Source: JAHDVS01 sp964370985 | Lineage (GTDB): Bacteria > Actinomycetota > Thermoleophilia > Gaiellales > Gaiellaceae | Length of the DNA stretch: 64,000 nt | Direction: 5' to 3' | Assembly (NCBI GenBank): GCA_964370985.1 | Contig: CAYJLE010000001.1 | Span: forward strand, 216,811-280,810 | Shown: in pieces, positions 8,016 to 16,033 of the stretch | Layout: the number at the start of each line of letters is the position of its first letter | How positions within the stretch are numbered: the first letter of the stretch is position 1 | The notes under the pieces: generated by a model | Told to the model about the DNA's origin: nothing | The model's input: the letters and a program-made list of their open reading frames with translations, nothing else | The model's database searches: none | Translations under genes and position numbers: made by a program

Positions 8016-8366
8016 CTACTGGATCAGGCCCCGGCGGTAGCCGATCGCAACCGCGTGGGCGCGGCTGCGGGCCTGGAGCTTCGCCAGGAGATGGCGCACG
8101 TGCGACTTCACCGTCTCCTCGGACAGGAACAACCGCTCGCCGATCTCGCGGTTGACGAGACCGTCCGCGATCAGCTGGAGCACCTGGCCCTCCCGGGCCG
8201 TCGGGCGCTGCTCGAGCTTCTGCGGCGACGCCCTCAGCGGTACGACGTCGGCGGGAGCCTCCCCGACCTGGGAGCCCGCGCGGTTCCGCCGCGCCGCGGC
8301 GTCGTCGAAACGCCTGGCGTGATCCAGGTAGCGCGTGAGGATCTCCTCCCGTTCCGCAGCGTTCAT
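8016..8366 (-). CDS. LuxR-type HTH protein, 116 aa
   Basis: The first 45 residues are charged and helical (MNAAEREEILTRYLDHARRF). Residues about 52-110 form a LuxR HTH (TAREGQVLQLIADGLVNREI, then FLSEETVKSHVRHLLAKLQA). ATG 8366 has AGGAG very close upstream. No receiver domain is present, so it is either constitutively active or works through its N-terminal helix. It lies downstream of the sigma factor gene on the same strand, separated by a terminator-like hairpin. Confidence 0.75.
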   Translation of the reverse strand: MNAAEREEILTRYLDHARRFDDAAARRNRAGSQVGEAPADVVPLRASPQKLEQRPTAREGQVLQLIADGLVNREIGERLFLSEETVKSHVRHLLAKLQARSRAHAVAIGYRRGLIQ

Positions 8367-8425
8367 GACTCCTGCATCGACGCTACGTGCCGCCCCGCCG
8401 CACCCTAGATGGAGGGAACGCCGAC

Positions 8426-8459
8426 CACAAAAGGGGGGAAACCCGCTACCCCTTTTGTG
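8426..8459 (-). terminator. terminator hairpin of the sigma factor gene
   Basis: CACAAAAGGGG (8426-8436) pairs perfectly with CCCCTTTTGTG (8449-8459). Read on the minus strand, the 3' arm carries a TTTT run. It lies 20 bp past the sigma gene stop. Confidence 0.7.
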
Positions 8460-8479
8460 AGGCCGACGAGCGGGCGCGC

Positions 8480-9517
8480 CTACGCCGCGACGGACGCGAG
8501 ATCGCGCAGCGCGGACAGGCGCGCAAGCGCCTGCCCCTCGAGCTGGCGGACACGCTCGCGCGTGAGGCCGAGCTCGTGGCCGATCGCCTCGAGCGTCCAC
8601 GGATCGCCCTCGAAGCCGAACCGCAGCTCCAGGATCCGCCGCTCCCGCTCCGGCAGCGCGTCGAGCGCGCGGCGCACACCCTGCCGGCGCAGCGACTCCT
8701 CCGCCTCCTCGAACGGGTCGGCGGCCTCGCGGTCCGCGAACAGGTCGCCCAGCTCGCCCTCGTCGTCGGAGCCGACGCTCTGGTTCAGCGACACGGACGC
8801 CTGGGCGGCGCCCATCGCCTCCTCGACATGCTGCATCGGGATGCCCGTCGCCGTCGCCAGCTCCTCCTTCGTCGCGTCCCGCCCCAGCTCCAGCTCGAGG
8901 CGGCGCGCGGCCCGGAACAGCTTCTGCTGGCGCTCCACGACGTGCACCGGCACGCGGATCGTGCGCGCGTGGTTCGCCACGGCGCGCTGCACCGACTGGC
9001 GGATCCACCACGTCGCGTACGTCGAGAACTTGTAGCCGCGGCGCCAGTCGAACTTCTCGACTGCACGGTTGAGGCCGAGCGTCCCCTCCTGGATCAGGTC
9101 GAGGAACGGCACGCCGAGGCCGCGGTAGCCCTTCGCGATCGACACGACCAGCCGCAGGTTCGACTCGATCATCCGCCGCTTCGCCAGCGGGTCGCCCTTC
9201 TCGATCCTCTTCGCCAGCGTGACCTCCTCCGACGCCGTCAGCAGGCGATGGCGCCCGACGTCGGCGAGGAACAGCTGGAGCGAGTCGCCGGCGCCGGGGG
9301 CGGGAGTCGAGGCGATCGCGGCCTCCTCGACCTCGTCGCGCGGCGCCCCGACCTCGAGCCCGAGCGCCTCGAGCTCGTTGTGAAACAGCGTCAGCTCCTC
9401 GTCGCCGAGATCGAGCTCGACCGTCAACGCCTCGAGCTCCGCCGGTTCGACGAAACCGCGCTCCTCGGCGATGTCGAGAAGCGATCGCACCTGCTCGTGT
9501 TCGAGAAGATCCTGCAA
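8480..9517 (-). CDS. RpoD-family sigma factor, 345 aa
   Basis: It recruits RNA polymerase to promoters. The N-terminal 70 residues resemble a short region 1.1. Region 1.2 is DSLQLFLADVGRHRLLTASE; region 2 has RRMIESNLRLVVSIAKGYRG, LDLIQEGTLGLNRAVEKFDW and YKFSTYATWWIRQSVQRAVA; region 3 is ARTIRVPVHVVERQQKL; region 4 ends with LGLTRERVRQLEGQALARL. Regions 2.3 and 2.4 match the primary sigma consensus closely. The start is TTG 9517 with GAGGTAGG about seven bases upstream. A GATAAT box at 9541-9546 (minus) could be its -10. Whether it is the housekeeping factor or a group 2 paralogue cannot be decided here. Confidence 0.88.
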   Translation of the reverse strand: MQDLLEHEQVRSLLDIAEERGFVEPAELEALTVELDLGDEELTLFHNELEALGLEVGAPRDEVEEAAIASTPAPGAGDSLQLFLADVGRHRLLTASEEVTLAKRIEKGDPLAKRRMIESNLRLVVSIAKGYRGLGVPFLDLIQEGTLGLNRAVEKFDWRRGYKFSTYATWWIRQSVQRAVANHARTIRVPVHVVERQQKLFRAARRLELELGRDATKEELATATGIPMQHVEEAMGAAQASVSLNQSVGSDDEGELGDLFADREAADPFEEAEESLRRQGVRRALDALPERERRILELRFGFEGDPWTLEAIGHELGLTRERVRQLEGQALARLSALRDLASVAA

Positions 9518-9696
9518 GGGCTGCCTACCTCTTTGCTCGGATTATCACGTACCAATTGTACCGCTCCCGGGATTCATCGGCCTGCCGAGCGAATCCTCCT
9601 GCCCGAGAACGAGTGACTTGCGGTCGGTTTACTGCACTACCGATTGAGAACGCTTCCCGGGCACCTGTATTCCCCGGAGGTGCCCCGGACCCTCCC

Positions 9697-11898
9697 CTAC
9701 TCCCGGCTCTGCACCGGGGAGGCGGCCCGCTCGGGGAAGTCGAATTCTACCTTGCCGTCCTCCCCGAGGACGAGACGTGCGCGAAACGGCTTGCCCGCGC
9801 GGCTTCGGAAGCCCGCCACCACCTCGGCGGTCCGTCCCTGCTCGAGCAGCTGGCGCGCCAGCTCGGGCGTGACCGTACGCCCCGCCACGCGCTTCCAGAT
9901 CACGAAGCCGCAGCCGGGCTCGTCGCGGCTCTTCCAGCTCGTGCAGCCGTACGCCCGACTGTTCTCGCGGATGATCTCCCCGGTCTGGGCGCCGCAGCGC
10001 GGGCAGGGGCCGAGCTCGACGCGCTCCGGGCGCAGCTGCTCCCGGTCGAGAGTCTCGATCTGCTCCACGGTCTGGCGGGCGAACCCCTCGACGTCCTTCA
10101 TGAACGCGTCCCGGTCGCCCCTGCCGTGCTCGATGTCGATCAGGCGCTTCTCCCAGTCGCCGGTCAGGTCGGGCCGTGTCAGCAGGTGCTCGTCGAGCAT
10201 CGTCACGACCTGGAGGCCCTTCGGCGTCGGCACGAGCTCCTTGCCCGCCCGTTCGATGTACTCTCGGCGGATCAGCGTCTCGATCACCTCGGCGCGGGTC
10301 GCGGGGGTGCCGAGGCCGCGCTCCTTCATCGCCTGGGCGAGATCCTCGTCGTCCACGAGCTTCCCGGCCGTCTCCATCGCGGACAGCAGCGTCGCCTCCG
10401 TGTAGCGGGCCGGCGGGCGCGTCTCCTTCGCCTCGGAGACCGCCTCCACGCAGCGGATCGCCATCCCCCGCTCGAGGCGCGGCAGCTCGCCGCCCTCCGC
10501 CTCGTCCTCGTCCTGCGCCCGCGGCTCGTCCGGCTCCACCCCGTACACGCCGCGCCAGCCGGCCTCCAGGGTGATCTTGCCGCGGGTGCGGAACGTCTCG
10601 CCATCCACCTCGGTGACCACGGTCGTACGCGCGTACTTCGCGGGCGGGTGGAACGCCGCGAGGAACCGCTTCGCGATCAGATCGAAGATCCGCCGCTCGT
10701 CCTCCGAGAACGCATCGACGTCGTGCTCCACGTCCGTGGGGATGATCGCGTGGTGGTCGTCCACCCGCTCGTCGTTCACGACGCGCCCGAGCGGGAGCTG
10801 CTCGAGCTCGAGCACGAAGCGGGCGAACGGGGCGTACCGCGGGATCGGCAGCAGCGTCTCCGCGGTCGGCTTGAGCTGCGCCACGAGGTCGCCGGATAGG
10901 TAGCGCGACGAGGTGCGCGGGTAGGTGATCGCCTTCCGGCCCTCGTAGAGCGACTGCGCCGCGCGCAGCGTGCGGCTAGCCGAGAAGCCGAAGCGGCCGT
11001 TCGCGTCGCGCTGGAGGCTCGTCAGGTCGTACAGGAGCGGTGCGCGCTCCGTCTGCTCCTTGCGCACGACGTCCCTGACGGCGCCCTCGTGCCCCGACGC
11101 GCGCGAGACGATGTCGCTCGCGCGCTCCGCCTCGGGAATCCTGCTCTGCTCGCGCTCGGTCTCCCCCAGCTCCGGCGAGAACCACAGCCCCGTGTAGCCG
11201 GCGCGGCTCGGCGCCTCGAATGTGCCGTGCACGAGCCAGTACGGCACCGGGACGAACGCCTGGATCTCGCGCTCGCGCCGGACGATCAGGGCGAGCGTGG
11301 GGGTCTGCACCCGGCCGAGCGAGACGACGCCGCCGACGTACGCCCGGCCCCGGATCGTCGCGGCACGGGTCGCGTTCATGCCGACGAGCCAGTCCGCCTC
11401 CGAGCGCGACCGCGCGGCCCGCTCGAGCGGCAGCATCTGCTCGCGGGAGCGCATGTGCGCGAACCCCTCCTGGATCGCCTGCTTCGTCATGCTCGAGATC
11501 CAGAGGCGCTCCACCGGCTTGTCGACGCCGGCGGTCTCCCACACATACGCGAAGATCAACTCCCCCTCGCGGCCCGAGTCGCAGGCGTTGACGACGCGGT
11601 CGACCTCAGCGCTGCGAAGCAGCTTGTGGATCACCTTCAGCTGCTTCGTCGACTTCGGGTCGCGCGGCTTCAGCTTGAACTCTCCCGGCAGGATCGGCAG
11701 GTCGGCCATCCGCCACTTCTTGAGCTTCTCGTCGTAGTCCTCGGGCTCGGCCAGCGTGACGAGGTGGCCGACCGCCCACGTGATCAGCGTGTCGTCCGAC
11801 TCGAGGTAGCCCTCGTGCTTTGCGAACGTTCCGGGCAGCGCGGACGCGATGTCCCGCCCGACCGACGGCTTCTCCGCGATGATGAGCGCCTTGCCCAC
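9697..11898 (-). CDS. type IA DNA topoisomerase, TopB (topoisomerase III)-like, 733 aa
   Basis: It relaxes or decatenates DNA by a transient 5'-phosphotyrosine break. The Toprim domain starts ALIIAEKPSVGRDIA and carries the acidic motif NACDSGREGELIF near residue 110. The active-site region is ITYPRTSSRYLSG, with tyrosine near 335. The C-terminus (about 640-690) has CPRCGAQTGE and further cysteines, a topoisomerase zinc-ribbon remnant. GTG 11898 is the only start at the conserved N-terminus; TATGGT lies eight bases before it. The start lies one base from that of the divergent plsC-like gene. Confidence 0.88.
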   Translation of the reverse strand: MGKALIIAEKPSVGRDIASALPGTFAKHEGYLESDDTLITWAVGHLVTLAEPEDYDEKLKKWRMADLPILPGEFKLKPRDPKSTKQLKVIHKLLRSAEVDRVVNACDSGREGELIFAYVWETAGVDKPVERLWISSMTKQAIQEGFAHMRSREQMLPLERAARSRSEADWLVGMNATRAATIRGRAYVGGVVSLGRVQTPTLALIVRREREIQAFVPVPYWLVHGTFEAPSRAGYTGLWFSPELGETEREQSRIPEAERASDIVSRASGHEGAVRDVVRKEQTERAPLLYDLTSLQRDANGRFGFSASRTLRAAQSLYEGRKAITYPRTSSRYLSGDLVAQLKPTAETLLPIPRYAPFARFVLELEQLPLGRVVNDERVDDHHAIIPTDVEHDVDAFSEDERRIFDLIAKRFLAAFHPPAKYARTTVVTEVDGETFRTRGKITLEAGWRGVYGVEPDEPRAQDEDEAEGGELPRLERGMAIRCVEAVSEAKETRPPARYTEATLLSAMETAGKLVDDEDLAQAMKERGLGTPATRAEVIETLIRREYIERAGKELVPTPKGLQVVTMLDEHLLTRPDLTGDWEKRLIDIEHGRGDRDAFMKDVEGFARQTVEQIETLDREQLRPERVELGPCPRCGAQTGEIIRENSRAYGCTSWKSRDEPGCGFVIWKRVAGRTVTPELARQLLEQGRTAEVVAGFRSRAGKPFRARLVLGEDGKVEFDFPERAASPVQSRE

Positions 11899-11899
11899 G

Positions 11900-12580
11900 G
11901 TGGAACACCATAGCGAGCGGTCCGGCTCCGGCGCGACACCCGGCACGGTCGCGGCCCCCGGACCGGCCTGGCTGTACCGGTTCGCGGTGGGGCTCTGCCG
12001 GCCGATCGTCACCGGCCCGTTCCGGCTGCGCGCCTCCGGCCTCGAGCACGTACCGGCGGTCGGGGGCGTCGTCGTCGCCGCCAACCACACGTCCAACCTC
12101 GATCCCTGGCCGCTCGGAATCGCCCTCTACCCGCGCCAGCTCCACTTCATGGCCAAGTCGGAGCTGTGGAAGCCGGGGCTGCGGACGGTGATGAAGGCGC
12201 TCGGCGCCTTCCCGGTGCGCCGCGGGGAGGGCGACCGCGAGGCCTTCGAGGGCGCCGTCGCGCTCTGCCGGGAAGGGCGCGTGATGGCGATGTTCCCGGA
12301 GGGAACCCGGCGCAGCAAGGGGCTGCGCAAGCGCCACCAGCCGCGGCCCCACAGCGGCACCGCCCGCATCGCGCTCGCAGCCGGCGTGCCGATCGTCCCG
12401 GCGGCGATGCGCGGCATGGACAGGCTCGCGCGCTTCGGGCCCGTCCTCGTTCGCTTCGGCCCGCCCGTGCCGGTCGACGACCTCGCCGGGCTCGACCCGC
12501 GCCGGGCGGCCAGGGAGGCCACCGAGCGCCTCTGGGCGGAGATCCAGCGCCTCGAGCGCGAGCTGGCCCAAGAGCCCTGA
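11900..12580 (+). CDS. PlsC-type 1-acyl-glycerol-3-phosphate acyltransferase, 226 aa
   Basis: The enzyme transfers an acyl chain to lysophosphatidic acid or a similar lipid at the membrane. The acyltransferase block I motif is NHTSNLDPW (H-X4-D) near residue 60. Block II-like GAFPVRRGEGDREAF and block III FPEGTRRSKG follow, then VPIVPAAMRG. GTG 11900 is the best upstream start, but TTG 11891 or GTG 11987 are possible; none has a clear ribosome site. Its stop overlaps the ATG of the exonuclease gene by one base (TGATG), so the two are co-translated. Confidence 0.82.
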   Translation: MEHHSERSGSGATPGTVAAPGPAWLYRFAVGLCRPIVTGPFRLRASGLEHVPAVGGVVVAANHTSNLDPWPLGIALYPRQLHFMAKSELWKPGLRTVMKALGAFPVRRGEGDREAFEGAVALCREGRVMAMFPEGTRRSKGLRKRHQPRPHSGTARIALAAGVPIVPAAMRGMDRLARFGPVLVRFGPPVPVDDLAGLDPRRAAREATERLWAEIQRLERELAQEP

Positions 12581-13434
12581 TGGGCGCGGCCCCCCGGGCG
12601 GAGCCCGGCCCGCCCATGATGGTGGTGGACGGGGACTCGCTCGCCCACCGGGCCTTCCACGGGCTGCCGCAGACGATCCGCGACGGCGAGGGCCGCCCCG
12701 CCAACATGCTGGTCGGGTTCGCCACCATGCTCACCAACCTGTGGGACGCCGAGCGGCCGAGAACCATCCTCGTAGCGTTCGACACGCTCGGCACGCCGAC
12801 GTACCGAAGCGCCCTCTTTCCCGGCTACCAGGCCGGCCGCGAGTTCCCGCCGGAGCTGACCGGGCAGCTCGACCGCCTGCCCGGGCTCGTGGGCGCGCTC
12901 GGCCTCCCGCACGCAAAAGCCGCCGGCTACGAGGCAGACGACTTCCTCGCCGCCGCAGCCAGCGCCGAGACCGCCCGGGGCGGGCGGACGCTCGTCGTCA
13001 CGAGCGACCGCGACGCCTACCAGCTCGCCTCGGAGACCGTCACGATCCTCGTGCCCAGGCGCGGGGTGACCGAGCTCGAGCGGGTGGGGCCGGCGGAGGT
13101 GCGCGCGCGCTACGGCGTCGAGCCCGCGCGGGTGCCGGACTTCATCGCGCTGCGCGGCGACCCGTCCGACCGCCTCCCCGGCGCCCGCGGAATCGGCGCC
13201 GTCAGGGCAGCGGCGATCCTCGACGAGCACGGCTCGCTCGAGGCCGTCCTCGCGGCCGGACGCTTCGCCGCGGAAGCCGACGCGCTGCGCGCCTACCTCG
13301 AGATCGCGCGCCTCCGCACGGACGCGCCGCTGCCGCCCTTGCCCGACGTCGAGCCCGACTGGACCGGTGCGGCCGCGCTGGCCGCGCGCTGGGGGCTCAC
13401 GCGCCTGGCGGCGCGGCTTCGTACGCGGGCATGA
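12580..13434 (+). CDS. stand-alone 5'-3' exonuclease (FEN/Pol I N-domain type), 284 aa
   Basis: It corresponds to the nuclease domain of DNA polymerase I without polymerase. Metal-binding motifs are visible: VVDGDSLAHRAFHG near residue 16, FDTLGTPTYRSALFPGYQAG near 65, GYEADDFLAAAA near 112, TSDRDAYQLAS near 137, and the helix-hairpin-helix loop RGDPSDRLPGARGIG near 192. Such proteins process flaps and RNA primers. The 3' end overlaps the convergent lutC-like gene by 38 bp. Confidence 0.85.
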   Translation: MGAAPRAEPGPPMMVVDGDSLAHRAFHGLPQTIRDGEGRPANMLVGFATMLTNLWDAERPRTILVAFDTLGTPTYRSALFPGYQAGREFPPELTGQLDRLPGLVGALGLPHAKAAGYEADDFLAAAASAETARGGRTLVVTSDRDAYQLASETVTILVPRRGVTELERVGPAEVRARYGVEPARVPDFIALRGDPSDRLPGARGIGAVRAAAILDEHGSLEAVLAAGRFAAEADALRAYLEIARLRTDAPLPPLPDVEPDWTGAAALAARWGLTRLAARLRTRA

Positions 13435-13807
13435 TCACGACGTGCTCCTCGCGCGGCCCGTGCACGCCGAGCGCCAGCACCTGCTCGATGTCGGCGGAGC
13501 GGCTCGGCCCCGAGACGATCGCGAGGCTCGAGGGCAGCTCGTCGCGCACGGCCGACAGAAGCTCGGCCAGACCGGGCAGGACACGATCCTCGGAGACGAC
13601 GCTGACGTGCACGTCGGGCAGGAGCGAGCGCGTGCGCGGCTCCGCCGGCGAGGCGGCGATCGCGACGCTGCCGGGATCGGCGAGGCCGTAGAGCGCCTCC
13701 GTGACCGTGGCCCCGGCGAGCTCGGGAACGACGCGGTAGTGAACCGTGAAGCCGTTTCGCTTCAGGTTCGCGGCGAAGCGCTCGATGAGCGCGGCGCGCG
13801 TCGTCAA
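13397..13807 (-). CDS. lutC: LutC-like LUD-domain protein, 136 aa
   Basis: LutC is the third component of the LutABC iron-sulfur L-lactate oxidase complex. The LUD-fold features are TVTEALYGLADPGSVAIAAS, a central VHVSVVSEDRVL and the C-terminal SGPSRSADIEQVLALGVHGP, which is diagnostic of LutC/YkgG. TTG 13807 was chosen because it overlaps the lutB stop (TTGA) exactly as lutA overlaps lutB. A longer frame from GTG 13864 would overlap lutB by 61 bp and add non-family sequence. The protein is shorter than typical LutC (about 200 aa), mostly at the N-terminus. Confidence 0.82.
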   Translation of the reverse strand: MTTRAALIERFAANLKRNGFTVHYRVVPELAGATVTEALYGLADPGSVAIAASPAEPRTRSLLPDVHVSVVSEDRVLPGLAELLSAVRDELPSSLAIVSGPSRSADIEQVLALGVHGPREEHVVIMPAYEAAPPGA

Positions 13808-15177
13808 CGCCAGCTCCGGAAGCGCCTGCGCGCGAGCCGCGGCAGCGCACGCCCGTTCGCCCACGCCTTACCCGGACCGACCCGGCCCGCGAGCCCCTGG
13901 CCGAGCCGCGCGGCAAGCGTCGAAGCCCGGTAGCCGAGCGGCCGCGACCAGGCGAGCGACCACAGCGTCAGCGCGGCCCGCTCGCGCCAGGAGGCGGCGT
14001 GCTGCTCGACGAGGTCGCGGCGCAGCTCGAGCAGGAGGTCGTGCAACGGGATCTTGACGGGGCACGCCTCCGTGCACGCGCCGCACAGCGACGAGGCGTG
14101 CGGCAGCGCCGGCGCGTTGCCGATCCCGACGAGCAGCGGCACGAGCACAGCCCCCATCGGGCCGGAGTAGACCGGGCCGTACGCCGCTCCGGCGGTCTTG
14201 CGAAACACGGGGCAGACGTTCAGGCAGGAGCCGCAGCGGATGCACGCGAGCATCTCCTCGTACTTCGTCCCGAGCAGGTTGCGGCGACCGTTCTCGACGA
14301 AGACGACGTGGAGCTCCTCGGGGCCGTCCTCCTCCCCCTCCCGCCGCGGGCCGGTGACGAGATGCGTGTAGCTCGTCAGCCGCTGGCCGGTGCCGCTGCG
14401 CCCGAGCAGCGCGAGCAGCGGCGCCAGGTCGGTCAGCGCCGGCACCAGGCGCTCGATCCCGGTGATCGCGATGTGCACCTTCGGCGCGGAGGCCACGAGG
14501 CGGCCGTTGCCCTCGTTCGTGACCGTCACGATCGTGCCGGTCTCGGCGACGGCGAAGTTCGCGCCCGTGATCCCCACGTCCGCCTCGAGGAAGACGCGGC
14601 GGAGCTGGCGCCGCGCGGAGGCCGTGAGCTCCTCCAGCTCGGCCGGCACCGGGCGGCCCTCGACCTTCGAGAACAGGGCGGCCACGTCCTCTTTCGTCTT
14701 CTCGATCGCCGGCGCGATGATGTGCACCGGGTGGTCTCCCGCGAGCTGGAGGATGTACTCGCCGAGATCGGTCTCGACGGGCTCGATCCCGGCAGCCTCG
14801 AGCGCCGCGTTCAGCCCGATCTCCTCGGTCACCATCGACTTCGACTTCGCCACGAGCTTCGCGCCCCGGCGCTCGCACACGCCGATGACGTACGCGCAGG
14901 CCTCGGCCGCGGTCGCGCACACTCTCACGTGGCCGCCGCGGGCCTCGAGCGCCTCTGTGAACCGCTCCAGGTGGCCGTCGATGTCCCTCACAGCCGCCAT
15001 GCGCACATCGTGCGCCTGCTGGCGCAGCTCCTCGACGCCCGGAAGCTCCGCCCACGCCTCGAGCCGGTGCGAGCGGAGCCGCTCGACGGAGGTGATCGCC
15101 CGCTGCACGTGCGCGTCGGCGAGCTTGGCGCGCGCCACGTCCCGGAAGCGGCCGGGTGCCTGCTCGAGCCCGCTCAC
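13804..15177 (-). CDS. lutB: LutB-like iron-sulfur lactate oxidation protein, 457 aa
   Basis: It carries electrons in L-lactate oxidation to pyruvate. The N-terminal two thirds is a LUD domain (VAKSKSMVTEEIGLNAALEA, GITGANFAVAETGTIVTVTN). The C-terminal third has two 4Fe-4S motifs, CIRCGSCLNVCPVF near residue 315 and CGACTEACPVKIPLHDLL near 365. The start is GTG 15177, overlapping the lutA stop (GTGA); the longer open frame upstream is antisense-like noise. Length is normal for the family. Confidence 0.92.
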   Translation of the reverse strand: MSGLEQAPGRFRDVARAKLADAHVQRAITSVERLRSHRLEAWAELPGVEELRQQAHDVRMAAVRDIDGHLERFTEALEARGGHVRVCATAAEACAYVIGVCERRGAKLVAKSKSMVTEEIGLNAALEAAGIEPVETDLGEYILQLAGDHPVHIIAPAIEKTKEDVAALFSKVEGRPVPAELEELTASARRQLRRVFLEADVGITGANFAVAETGTIVTVTNEGNGRLVASAPKVHIAITGIERLVPALTDLAPLLALLGRSGTGQRLTSYTHLVTGPRREGEEDGPEELHVVFVENGRRNLLGTKYEEMLACIRCGSCLNVCPVFRKTAGAAYGPVYSGPMGAVLVPLLVGIGNAPALPHASSLCGACTEACPVKIPLHDLLLELRRDLVEQHAASWRERAALTLWSLAWSRPLGYRASTLAARLGQGLAGRVGPGKAWANGRALPRLARRRFRSWR

Positions 15178-15878
15178 GCGAGCGGGCCGATCCCGCGGGC
15201 GAGCGCGCTCGCGAGGTGCACGACCGGGAGCCCGGTCGTGCGCGCGGCGCGGCCACTCAGGTGCATCAGGCAACCCGGGTCGGCGGTGACGAGCGCCTCG
15301 GCGCCGACCGCGTCCGCACCGGCGAGCTTGTCGTCGGCCATCGCCACCGACAGCTCCGGCTGGCGAACGGAGAAGGTGCCGCCGAAGCCGCAGCAGAGAT
15401 CGGGGCGGGGCAGCATCAACACGTCAGCTCCCGAACGCTCCAGCAGCCGCCGGGGCTGGTCGTGCACCCGGAGCTCGCGCAGCATGTGGCAGGAGTCGTG
15501 GTAGGCGACCGTCCGGCCCTCGTTCAGCCTCGGCACCGCGGCTCCGCGCGCGTCGAGGAATGCCGAGAGCTCCCAGGCGTCGTACGGCTCGATCCCCAGG
15601 AGCTCGGGGAGGTAGCGGACGACCATGGTCGCGCACGAGCCCGACGGCAGCACCACCGGGGCCGAGCGCGAGAACGAGCGGGCGAACGTGCGAGCGACCC
15701 TCCGCGCGGCACGCCGGTGGCCGCTGTTGAAGGCCGGCTGCCCGCAGCAGACCTGCCCGCGCGGGATCTCGACCTCGTACCCCGCCTGCCGCAGCAGCAC
15801 CTCAGCGTCCGCGGCCGCCTCCGGGAACACGAGGTCGGCAAGGCAGGTGGCAAAGAGCTGCACGCGCTGCGCTCCCAC
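15174..15878 (-). CDS. lutA: LutA-like cysteine-rich (CCG) lactate oxidation subunit, 234 aa
   Basis: It belongs to the GlpC/HdrD-type CCG family that binds a special Fe-S cluster. Two repeats are visible: CCGQPAFNSGHRRAA near residue 43, and YHDSCHMLRE near 122 with CCGFGGTFSVR near 158 and DPGCLMHL near 198. GTG 15878 starts the operon lutABC; TAGGCT ends six bases before it, so the mRNA is probably leaderless. Together the genes predict growth on L-lactate. Confidence 0.9.
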   Translation of the reverse strand: MGAQRVQLFATCLADLVFPEAAADAEVLLRQAGYEVEIPRGQVCCGQPAFNSGHRRAARRVARTFARSFSRSAPVVLPSGSCATMVVRYLPELLGIEPYDAWELSAFLDARGAAVPRLNEGRTVAYHDSCHMLRELRVHDQPRRLLERSGADVLMLPRPDLCCGFGGTFSVRQPELSVAMADDKLAGADAVGAEALVTADPGCLMHLSGRAARTTGLPVVHLASALARGIGPLA

Positions 15879-15906
15879 GACGCAAGCCTACTGAGCGGCG
15901 CCGCCG

Positions 15907-15935
15907 TTGCGCACGTCGTGCGCCTGCGCTATCCT
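15907..15935 (+). promoter_or_regulatory. sigma70-type promoter of the glnK-amtB leader
   Basis: TTGCGC (15907-15912) and TATCCT (15930-15935) are spaced by exactly 17 bp. Transcription would begin near 15942, leaving about 92 bases before the glnK start. Confidence 0.6.
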
Positions 15936-15943
15936 GCCGGGCA

Positions 15944-16014
15944 GGTCGCCGACGAAGGCGACCGGAGGAGGCATGGCGCCTCAGGAGCTTCGGGCTCCTG
16001 GGGCGTTTTTCTTT
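15944..16014 (+). promoter_or_regulatory. attenuator-like leader with intrinsic terminator before glnK-amtB
   Basis: The leader holds hairpin GGTCGCC/GGCGACC (15944-15963, loop GACGAA) and then a 12-bp terminator hairpin with arms CGCCTCAGGAGC (15977-15988) and GCTCCTGGGGCG (15994-16005), followed by TTTTTCTTT. An alternative hairpin, GAGGC (15968-15972) with GCCTC (15978-15982), would use the terminator's 5' arm and so act as antiterminator. The layout is that of transcription attenuation or a riboswitch expression platform; the ligand or factor is unknown. It matches no riboswitch consensus I know. Confidence 0.6.
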
Positions 16015-16033
16015 GGTCCGAACGGAGGTGCCA

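Noticed and set aside
15944..15963. Resemblance of the GACGAA loop to the ACGR loops of guanidine-II (mini-ykkC) riboswitches
   Set aside because: Only one such hairpin is present, its loop is larger, and the downstream genes are nitrogen-assimilation genes, not guanidine exporters.
15973..16030. Possible leader peptide starting at ATG 15973 (MAPQELRAPGAFFF)
   Set aside because: The ribosome site is only one base from the ATG, the frame has no stop before glnK and shows no run of regulatory codons; the RNA hairpins explain the sequence better.
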